Below, one piece after another: positions 24,286 to 30,999 of a stretch of DNA of 64,000 bases (position 1 is the first letter of the stretch; each line of letters begins with the position of its first letter). Source of the DNA: Eggerthellaceae bacterium (GTDB lineage: Bacteria; Actinomycetota; Coriobacteriia; Coriobacteriales; Eggerthellaceae). Location: NCBI GenBank assembly GCA_009782605.1, contig WRIR01000005.1:61737-125736 (forward strand), written 5' to 3'. Position numbers and translations under genes: made by a program. Below the pieces are notes generated by a model. That model was not told where the DNA came from and did not search any database. It saw only the letters and a program-made list of their open reading frames with translations.

Positions 24286-26088
24286 ATGAGAAGACGGGAG
24301 TACGGGAAGAAGCCGTCCACCATAGCACGGACGCTCCGCTACTACTGGCACGTCACCTCGATTCAATGGCCGATGTTTTTGCTGTCGGTCGCCTCGACGC
24401 TGGGATTCGTGTTCTTCCTCTCGTATGCGAACCCCTACGTGGTCGGCCTGGTGGTCGACAAGGTAAGCCTTGAGTCGGTCGGCCCCGACCGGGTCTTTGA
24501 CGTGTTCGGCCCCTATATCATCATGCTCATCTGTGCAAACGTACTCGGACAGTTCTTCTCGAAATTGCAGGACTACACGGTGTGGAAGCTGGAGTTACGG
24601 GCGAACTACGCCTTGGCGACACATGTCTTCGACACGCTCTCGAACCAGTCCATGACCTTCCACACGAACCGCTACGGCGGCTCGCTGGTCAGTCAGACGC
24701 AGAAGTTCATCAGCGCGTACTCCACGCTGCTGGAAAGCCTTATCTATGCGGTGATCCCCATTGTGAGCTCCGCCGTGTTCACCGTCACCATGCTGGCCGG
24801 GCTGGTCCCGCTCTACGTGGCCATACTCTCCGTCTTGCTGGTGACATACGTGATCGTGGCCTATCAGCTGTACCGGCGCATCCTGCCTTTGAACGCAGCG
24901 GCAGCCGGGGCACAAAACGCGCTTTCCGGAGAGCTTTCCGACAGCATCACCAACATCCTTTCCGTGAAGACCTACGGACGCGAGGCCTTCGAGCGGACGT
25001 TGTTCGACTCTGCGAACAAGGAGGTGCTGGCCGCCGACTCGAAGCGCATGAGGGCATCCATCGCGCGCGGTGCGATGACGAGCCTCATCATCGTGGTCAT
25101 CATGGCCCTCGTGGTCGTCTTCATCACGGGGGGCAATGCCTGGTTCGGGATAAGCGCCGGCACCCTGGTGATGATGTTCACCTACACCTATTCGCTGACG
25201 ATGCAGTTCAACCGCATAAACATTACCTTCACGCACCTGAACCGGGGCTTTGGCGATGCGCATGACATGACGCTCATCCTTGACGAGCCGACCCTGGTCG
25301 CCGACGACCCCGATGCTTGTGAGCTGAAGGTCACGAAGGGTGAGATCGCCATCGAGAACGTGACTTTTTGGTATGCAGACGGAAGCGAGACGGACAAGAT
25401 ATTCAAGCAGTTCAGCCTTGAGATACCGGCCGGGCAAAGGGTCGGCCTCGTGGGGAGGTCCGGATCAGGGAAGACGACGCTGACGACCCTGCTGCTCCGC
25501 CTGTCCAACCTCCAGGAAGGGCGCATCCTTGTGGATGGGCAAGACATCGCCCACGCCACACAGGTAAGCCTCCGCCAACAGATAGCCTACGTGCCCCAGG
25601 AGCCCCTGCTGTTCCACCGGACCATCCGCGAGAACATCGCCTATGGCAAGCCCGAGGCGAGCGACGGGGAAATCCGGGAAGCCGCCGCCAAGGCGAACGC
25701 CCTTGAGTTCATCGAGGCCCTGCCGCAGGGCTTCGACACGCATACCGGCGAGCGGGGCGTCAAGCTCTCCGGCGGCCAGCGCCAGCGGGTCGCCATCGCC
25801 CGCGCTATCCTTGCGGCCGCGCCCATTTTGGTGCTTGACGAGGCGACATCCGCGCTCGACTCCGAGAGCGAGAAGCTTATCCAGGATGCGTTGAGGAACC
25901 TCATGGAAGGCAGGACGTCTATCGTGGTCGCCCACCGCCTCTCCACCGTGGCAAGCCTCGACCGCATCATCGTGTTGCGGGAAGGCGGCATCGTCGAAGA
26001 CGGCACCCATGCCGAACTCGTCGAGGCCGGCGGGGAGTATGCCCAGCTGTGGAGTCGCCAAAGCGGCGCTTTTTTTGGGTTACGCTGA
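24286..26088 (+). CDS. ABC exporter, fused permease-ATPase (type IV, MdlB/LmrA-like)
   Basis: A 600-residue half-transporter. Six membrane helices occupy residues 20-320. The ATPase has Walker A GRSGSGKTT (about residue 391), Q-loop, signature [14 protein letters not shown], Walker B ILVLDEATSALDS and the switch His in IVVAHRLSTV. Homodimers of this type export lipids, peptides or drugs. It is the last gene of the envelope operon; a 14-bp hairpin embracing the stop codon ends the unit. Substrate unknown. Confidence 0.85.
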   Translation: MRRREYGKKPSTIARTLRYYWHVTSIQWPMFLLSVASTLGFVFFLSYANPYVVGLVVDKVSLESVGPDRVFDVFGPYIIMLICANVLGQFFSKLQDYTVWKLELRANYALATHVFDTLSNQSMTFHTNRYGGSLVSQTQKFISAYSTLLESLIYAVIPIVSSAVFTVTMLAGLVPLYVAILSVLLVTYVIVAYQLYRRILPLNAAAAGAQNALSGELSDSITNILSVKTYGREAFERTLFDSANKEVLAADSKRMRASIARGAMTSLIIVVIMALVVVFITGGNAWFGISAGTLVMMFTYTYSLTMQFNRINITFTHLNRGFGDAHDMTLILDEPTLVADDPDACELKVTKGEIAIENVTFWYADGSETDKIFKQFSLEIPAGQRVGLVGRSGSGKTTLTTLLLRLSNLQEGRILVDGQDIAHATQVSLRQQIAYVPQEPLLFHRTIRENIAYGKPEASDGEIREAAAKANALEFIEALPQGFDTHTGERGVKLSGGQRQRVAIARAILAAAPILVLDEATSALDSESEKLIQDALRNLMEGRTSIVVAHRLSTVASLDRIIVLREGGIVEDGTHAELVEAGGEYAQLWSRQSGAFFGLR

Positions 26089-26154
26089 TTTGTAATCAGC
26101 GTAACCCCTGACGCTGCGGCTTTTTGGTTACGCCGGCTTGTCAGCCGACGTAAC
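26077..26154 (+). terminator. Tandem hairpins ending the envelope operon
   Basis: GGGTTACGCTGATT / AATCAGCGTAACCC (26077-26107, 3-nt loop) overlaps the stop codon. A second related hairpin GTTACG-CGGCT / AGCCG-CGTAAC lies at 26127-26154. Each is followed by the direct repeat GACGCTGCGGCTT (26110-26122 and 26160-26172), so a unit seems to have been duplicated. Confidence 0.65.
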
Positions 26155-26173
26155 TGCCCGACGCTGCGGCTTC

Positions 26174-26262
26174 CTGTGGCAGCCGGTCTTGCCCCTTTTG
26201 TGCTTTCCTTCGCGTACGCAAGTACGCTCAGCCGCACAACGGGGCAATCTCGGGTGCCACAG
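26174..26262. repeat. Large imperfect palindrome (cruciform-like)
   Basis: The outer arms CTGTGGCA / TGCCACAG (26174-26181 and 26255-26262) are perfect. Inner arms TTGCCCC / GGGGCAA and TTTGTG / CACAA continue inward, and the tip GCGTAC-gcaa-GTACGC is perfect. The whole 89-nt block lies between the ABC exporter and the Fic gene and codes for nothing recognisable. Confidence 0.6.
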
Positions 26263-26362
26263 AAACCCTCGCTGACTGGCGTGGACCGGGGGGATAGAAA
26301 GAAAACCCTGGACAAAAAGGAAACTCCAATTAAGAATTCCCCAATCTTAGATTGTGAGGCAA

Positions 26363-26428
26363 TTTTGACGTGAATTTTCATCAAAAACTATAAAAATTCA
26401 CGTTAAATAGTTAAATTGTCGTGAATTT
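26363..26428. promoter_or_regulatory. Inverted and repeated TGACGTGAATTT sites before the Fic gene
   Basis: ACGTGAATTTT (26368-26378) and AAAATTCACGT (26393-26403) form a perfect 11-bp inverted repeat with a 14-nt gap, and CGTGAATTT recurs at 26420-26428. This AT-rich upstream region is probably an operator for the Fic gene. The 15-mer TTTTGACGTGAATTT recurs inverted at 61099-61113. Confidence 0.55.
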
Positions 26429-26465
26429 AGGTAATTCCCGTACAAGGTATGCTAGAGTGTTATGT

Positions 26466-27365
26466 ATGGTTGACAAGGCGACACAGTTACAGATTGCGGG
26501 CCTGCGCAAGGAGTACGAGTTCCTGCGTGAAGGCAGGGAGTCGCTTTTGCGCATCATCGGGGAATCCGAGCTGCCCGAGCAGGTCTACAACTCCAACGCC
26601 ATAGAGAACTCCACGCTTACCCTCAAGGAGACTGAGCGCATCCTGCTTGAGCAGACCGTGATGCGCTCGGTGAGCGTGCGCGAGCTCTTCGAGGCAAAAA
26701 ACCTCGCACGGGTCATCGCCTACCTCGACGAGAAGCCGGGCCTGCCGCTTGCCGTCGAGAACATCACCCTGCTCCATCAGATGCTGCTGGGCGGCATCAA
26801 CGACGACTTTGCCGGGCGGCTGCGCCGTGAGGGGGAATACGTGCGTGTCGGCCGCCACATCGCCCCGCCGCCCGAGCATGTCCCCGGCTTGCTCGCCGAG
26901 CTCCTGGCGACCTACCACAGCGACCACGACCGGTACTTCCTGGACACTATTGCGTACTTCCACGTGGGCTTTGAGAGCATCCACCCCTTCTGCGACGGCA
27001 ACGGCCGGATCGGGCGCGTCCTCGTCAACCAGCAGCTCGCCGCCCTCGGGTACCCGCCTGTCATCATCCGCAACAAGGGGAAGCAGAAGGACTACTACCC
27101 CCTGTTCCAGGTCTTCGAGGACGACGGTGTCTTCGAGGGGATGACCGCCCTGCTCTCACGGGCGCTCCGCGAGTCTTTGCACAAGCGGCTTGCCTACCTC
27201 CGAGGCGAAAGGATAACACGCCTCACCGACCACGCCCGCGCACAGGGGCTCTCGGTAACGGTGCAGCTCAACGCCGCAAAGCGCCAGACCATCCCCGCCT
27301 TCCGCGAACGAGGAATCTGGATGATAGGCGAAAAGCAAACCCCCCAAGAGAACCCCCAAGAATAA
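26466..27365 (+). CDS. Fic-domain protein (AMP-transferase type, with N-terminal inhibitory helix)
   Basis: A 299-residue protein. The active-site motif HPFCDGNGRIGR is at 173-184, and the N-terminal YNSNAIENSTL (41-51) matches the inhibitory helix motif of class II Fic proteins, whose Glu blocks ATP use until relieved. The family transfers AMP (or another nucleotide moiety) to target proteins. No winged-helix domain is evident, though the last 60 residues are unassigned. Met 26466 is chosen because the conserved region begins here; the ribosome site is weak. It stands alone behind its own repeated operator. Confidence 0.85.
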   Translation: MVDKATQLQIAGLRKEYEFLREGRESLLRIIGESELPEQVYNSNAIENSTLTLKETERILLEQTVMRSVSVRELFEAKNLARVIAYLDEKPGLPLAVENITLLHQMLLGGINDDFAGRLRREGEYVRVGRHIAPPPEHVPGLLAELLATYHSDHDRYFLDTIAYFHVGFESIHPFCDGNGRIGRVLVNQQLAALGYPPVIIRNKGKQKDYYPLFQVFEDDGVFEGMTALLSRALRESLHKRLAYLRGERITRLTDHARAQGLSVTVQLNAAKRQTIPAFRERGIWMIGEKQTPQENPQE

Positions 27366-27430
27366 TCCACCCCACTCCCAAAAAACAAAAACCATGCAGC
27401 AAGACAAAGAACCCCAACACACAGAACTCC

Positions 27431-27457
27431 AAAAGTGCAACAGATCGTTGCACTTTT
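27431..27457. terminator. Bidirectional terminator between the Fic and methyltransferase genes
   Basis: A perfect 11-bp stem AAAAGTGCAAC / GTTGCACTTTT with a 5-nt loop, with A and T runs built into the arms. Confidence 0.85.
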
Positions 27458-27465
27458 GCCCTGGC

Positions 27466-28527
27466 TCAATGGCCTAACGCCATTGTGGTGTTCCAGCTGA
27501 GGTAGGCCCAGGTGGTTTTGCGGGGAGGGTCGAGGCGGAGTGCTTTTTCGGGGAGGCCGTCGCGGTCGGGCCTGCCGACGTGGGGATTTTCGACGAGGTG
27601 GTCTTCGAGCCATCGCTGAAGGCGGCGCTCTGCCGTCTCACCCCCATCGTCATTGCGGGCCTGACCCGCAATCCTGATGCCGCAGCCAGAGCCATTGCCG
27701 CAGGGGCGTCTGCCGTCGCGGCGCCCGGCCCCTTCCGTCTCGCAGCCTGCATCCCCCGTCCCACGCCCTGCATCCTCCACCCCGCAGCTTTCCGTCCCGC
27801 AGCCGCCTGGCTGTCCTGTGGCGTCGGCGACCATGCGGGCGTAGTGCTCGTAGGCTTCTTGGACGCTCGCAAAGCTCTCTTCGCGCGTGCTCTCGATGTA
27901 GGAGACCTCCGGCTTGATGCCGAGGCCCAGCAAGATGTTGAAGGCGTACTGGAAGTCGTTGCTGAACAGGCAGTCCAGGCCGACGGCCTTCAGGGCACGC
28001 TCGTCTATGCGGGGGGAGGGCCCGGCGGCGACCGTGACGCAGACGCGCCGTCGCGCCACCGAGTCCAGAAGCATCAGCGACCTCTTCATGTCCGCAGTTG
28101 CGAGGGAACGGGAGGCGAGTGCGACATCGACCGCATTCACGCCCAGGCCCTGTTCCTCCCAATCGTCCTCCCAGCTGAGCAGCTTAGGGGAAACCCCGCC
28201 AAGCCCCTGCGCGTCGAGCCGCTGCCGCAAGACATCGAGCATCCCCGGCGAGAAGTCGGCCGCTATGACCGGATGGCCCCGCGTCCCCAGCACAACCGAG
28301 AGCGCCCCCGTCCCGCAGCCCATGTCGAGCACGCTCTCAAAGGGCCTGATGCCGATACGCTCGATAAAGGCGTCGACATAGGCGTTCGGGGCGTCACCCC
28401 TGCCGAAGGTCTTGGCCCGTTCGTCCCAGTAGTGCGCGTCGTCGGCCTTGCGACGGGCCTTCTGCAGGCCCTTCCATTCCTCGTTCCAGTCGGTCGTGGA
28501 AAGCAAAGGTGTGAAGTTTTCAGACAT
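27466..28527 (-). CDS. Class I SAM-dependent methyltransferase with repeat-derived insert
   Basis: A 353-residue protein. The SAM-binding fold shows motif I VLDMGCGTGALS (about residues 66-77) and motif II VIAADFSPGM. The substrate is unknown. Residues about 240-295 are a Gly/Cys-rich low-complexity insert made of short repeats (CGTESCGVEDAGRG and similar), and within it a palindromic repeat (27649-27674) adds GIRIAGQARND. The segment after it (ERRLQRWLEDHLVENP) resumes normal protein character, so the insert splits the C-terminal region. ATG 28527 follows AAAGGG. Confidence 0.8.
   Translation of the reverse strand: MSENFTPLLSTTDWNEEWKGLQKARRKADDAHYWDERAKTFGRGDAPNAYVDAFIERIGIRPFESVLDMGCGTGALSVVLGTRGHPVIAADFSPGMLDVLRQRLDAQGLGGVSPKLLSWEDDWEEQGLGVNAVDVALASRSLATADMKRSLMLLDSVARRRVCVTVAAGPSPRIDERALKAVGLDCLFSNDFQYAFNILLGLGIKPEVSYIESTREESFASVQEAYEHYARMVADATGQPGGCGTESCGVEDAGRGTGDAGCETEGAGRRDGRRPCGNGSGCGIRIAGQARNDDGGETAERRLQRWLEDHLVENPHVGRPDRDGLPEKALRLDPPRKTTWAYLSWNTTMALGH
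27649..27674. repeat. Coding palindrome GTCATTGCGGGC-type, copy 1
   Basis: A 26-bp near-palindrome (TTGCGGG-cct-gaCCCGCAA) inside the methyltransferase gene, in frame, encoding RIAGQARND on the minus strand. Confidence 0.8.
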
Positions 28528-28561
28528 GGGGGGCCCTTTCGCAAAAAGCAGGCGGCAGCTT

Positions 28562-28586
28562 TAGTATTATGGTAGCGCTAGTATTA
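28562..28586. promoter_or_regulatory. Direct repeat TAGTATTA upstream of thyX
   Basis: TAGTATTA occurs at 28562-28569 and 28579-28586 in the divergent spacer between the methyltransferase and thyX. Either copy can supply a -10 (TAGTAT). It may be a promoter duplication or an operator. Confidence 0.35.
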
Positions 28587-28682
28587 AAAGAACGGCGCCC
28601 GCATACAAGAACAGCATACGCGGAAGGCAGAGGCACCCACAGGGCCAGAGGTGCCGGCAAAGCAGAGGAAGGGGTCCGCCCC

Positions 28683-29378
28683 ATGCAGGTCGAGCTTCTA
28701 TACCACACGCCCGATCCCGAGCGCGCCATCGCGGCAGCGGCGCGGCTGTGCTACGCGCCCGTCGGCGCCGCCGAGCTCTTGGAGTCCATGTCGGAGGGCC
28801 AGGCGGAAAAGGTGCTTGCCACCATCATGGAAAGCGGGCATCACTCCGCGCTTGAGCACGCGAGCTATACCTATGCGGTCGACGGGGTCTCCCGGGCGCT
28901 CACGCACCAGCTGGTGCGGCACCGCATCGCGAGCTTCAACCAGCAAAGCCAGCGCTACGTCGCCTACAAAGACGGCCTGAACGTGGTGAAGCCCGTTTCG
29001 GTCTCGGCCGACCCGGCAGCCGACGCGGTGTTCGACAAGGCGATAGGCGAAGCGCTCGCGGCCTACCAGAAGCTGCTTGAGGTGGGGGTGCCGGCTGAGG
29101 ACGCGCGCTACCTCTTGCCGAATGCGGCCGAGACGAAGATCGTCATCACGATGAACATACGCGAGCTGCTGCACTTCTTCACGCTGCGCTGCTGCAACCG
29201 CGCCCAATGGGAAATCCACGGCCTGGCCGACCGCATGCTGGAACTGGCGCGCCCGACCGCCCCCTACGTGTTCATGGACGCCGGCGCCCCCTGCATACGG
29301 GAGGGCTGCCCGGAAGGAAGAATGACTTGCAAGAACCCTTTCCCCAAAGTGTCACGGGGCACCGAAGAGGACGGCTGA
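28683..29378 (+). CDS. thyX: Flavin-dependent thymidylate synthase
   Basis: Makes dTMP from dUMP using FAD, NADPH and methylene-tetrahydrofolate. The ThyX signature RHRIASFNQQSQR is at residues 79-91. At 231 residues it has normal length. ATG 28683 follows GAGGAAGG; the upstream in-frame ATG at 28569 would add a nonconserved 38-residue tail. It supplies dTMP that the thymidylate kinase encoded at 36 kb phosphorylates. Confidence 0.93.
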   Translation: MQVELLYHTPDPERAIAAAARLCYAPVGAAELLESMSEGQAEKVLATIMESGHHSALEHASYTYAVDGVSRALTHQLVRHRIASFNQQSQRYVAYKDGLNVVKPVSVSADPAADAVFDKAIGEALAAYQKLLEVGVPAEDARYLLPNAAETKIVITMNIRELLHFFTLRCCNRAQWEIHGLADRMLELARPTAPYVFMDAGAPCIREGCPEGRMTCKNPFPKVSRGTEEDG

Positions 29379-29379
29379 C

Positions 29380-30738
29380 ATGACCGAGAAAACCAACAAG
29401 ACCGACACGACTGGCAAGGCTGTCGCGGCCAGCGCGGCCAGCGCGGCCAATGCGGCAGACAAGGCCGACACGGCTGTCACGGCAAGCGCGACAAACGCGG
29501 CAAACACGGCGAACACAGCGAACACAGCAGACACAGCAGACACAGCAGACACCGCCCCGGCCGACGAGAGGCAAAAAAGCGATTTCTCACGGGCCTTCAA
29601 GGAAGACGGCGCCCGAAAGACCCATGTAGGCGGGCAGGCCCTGCTCGAAGGCATTATGATGCGCGGTAAGCATAACTGGGCAGTCGCGGTGCGCGAGCCA
29701 GAGGGCGGGATATATATCGAGGAACACGACCTTGCCTCAGGCAAGGAAAAGAACAAGTGGATGTATTGGCCCCTCGTGCGTGGCTGCCGCGCCCTGGTCG
29801 AGTCCCTGACACTCGGGTTCCAGGCACTCGAGATTGCCGCCCAACATGCCTTCGGTGATGAGGACTTCGACGAGGAAACAAAGGAGCCCGCGCTCACAGT
29901 CGAACCTGCCGCAACCGAAACCGGGAGCACGCCCGTCCTTGTGGCCTCCGAACCCACAGCCGAACCTTCTGCAATTGTGAAGCCCACCCCCACAGCCGCA
30001 CCCGCCGCAGCCGCCTCCGAACCCGCCGAAGCCCCCGAGGAAGAGCCCTTCTTCGGGAAGAAGGAAATGGCCATCTCGATGGTGATCGGCGTTGCCCTGG
30101 GTGTGTTCCTCTTTGTCGTCGCGCCCGCCTTCGTCACGAACCTCGTCGTCGGCGAGTACGATTCCAACATCTTCCTCTGGAACGTCGTGGACGGTGCCCT
30201 GCGCGTCGCGGTGTTCGTGCTCTACCTGTGGCTGATAGGCCGCATGAGCGACATCAAGCGCATGTTCGGCTACCATGGCGCCGAGCACAAGGCCATCCAT
30301 TGCTACGAGCACGGGCTCGACCTCACGCCCGCCAACGCCCGCAGCTTCCCGCGCCTGCACGTGCGCTGCGGCACCGCCTTCCTCATCATGGTGATGCTCA
30401 TCGCCATCATCGTCTACACTGCCATCCCCCTCAAGGCCCTCTTTGTCGCGTGGGGCGTGCCCGACGGGCCGGTGAAGCTGCTTCTTGTCATCCTCACGCG
30501 CATCCTGTTTTTGCCGGTCATTGCGGGCATCTCGTATGAGATAACGGTGAAATGGGCGGGCAGCCGCCCGGACAACCCGCTGGTGAAGGTCATCCTCTGG
30601 CCGGGGATGCAGCTGCAGTACCTGACGACGAACGAGCCCGACGACGGGCAGATAGCCTGTGCCATTGCGGCGATGCAGCGGGTGCTCGACCGCGAAGAGG
30701 CCGAAGCGCAGGGGCTCCACGCACAAGCGCCGGGCTAG
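29380..30738 (+). CDS. DUF1385 membrane protein (YqhQ-like) with repetitive N terminus
   Basis: A 452-residue protein. The DUF1385 core starts at THVGGQALLEGIMMRG (about residue 81) and contains KRMFGYHGAEHKAIHCYEHG and LHVRCGTAFL, with four or five membrane helices. Residues 1-60 are Ala/Thr/Asn/Asp repeats encoded by a near-perfect 9-bp tandem array (around 29517-29552), and an Ala/Pro-rich linker of about 60 residues interrupts the core after LEIAAQHAFG. The His-rich motifs suggest a metal-dependent role, but the function is unknown. It starts 1 bp after thyX. Confidence 0.8.
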   Translation: MTEKTNKTDTTGKAVAASAASAANAADKADTAVTASATNAANTANTANTADTADTADTAPADERQKSDFSRAFKEDGARKTHVGGQALLEGIMMRGKHNWAVAVREPEGGIYIEEHDLASGKEKNKWMYWPLVRGCRALVESLTLGFQALEIAAQHAFGDEDFDEETKEPALTVEPAATETGSTPVLVASEPTAEPSAIVKPTPTAAPAAAASEPAEAPEEEPFFGKKEMAISMVIGVALGVFLFVVAPAFVTNLVVGEYDSNIFLWNVVDGALRVAVFVLYLWLIGRMSDIKRMFGYHGAEHKAIHCYEHGLDLTPANARSFPRLHVRCGTAFLIMVMLIAIIVYTAIPLKALFVAWGVPDGPVKLLLVILTRILFLPVIAGISYEITVKWAGSRPDNPLVKVILWPGMQLQYLTTNEPDDGQIACAIAAMQRVLDREEAEAQGLHAQAPG

Positions 30739-30999
30739 CACGCACAGGCACGCACGGGCACGCATGGGTACGCAGAAGCAGGCCAACGCACGGGCACGCA
30801 AGAGCCTGCGAATACCGCCTGCGAATACCGCTGCGAAGGAAGGCGATATTTCTATTCCCGCCCCGCGCAAAAATCGTGTATCCTTACAGACTGCTGCTAT
30901 TAAGGCAGGGTGGTATCCCCGCACACGCTAATAAACAAAGGGGTATCGTGTGAATTGGCGGCCGCATATGCGGCCCAAAGACGAAGAAGGAGGAACCGC
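30739..30999. other. Spacer before topA
   Basis: No gene is seen. It starts with interspersed GGCACGCA units (30739-30800) and a duplicated CTGCGAATACCG near 30807-30830, then an ordinary leader with AAGGAGG before the topA start. Confidence 0.4.

Noticed and set aside
26176..26373. 65-codon frame between the ABC exporter and Fic genes
   Set aside because: It lies over the large palindrome, lacks a ribosome site and has no protein-like composition.
30910..30999. Upstream extension of topA
   Set aside because: The conserved sequence begins at GTG 31000 directly after AAGGAGG; the extension is Arg-rich and covers the ribosome site.
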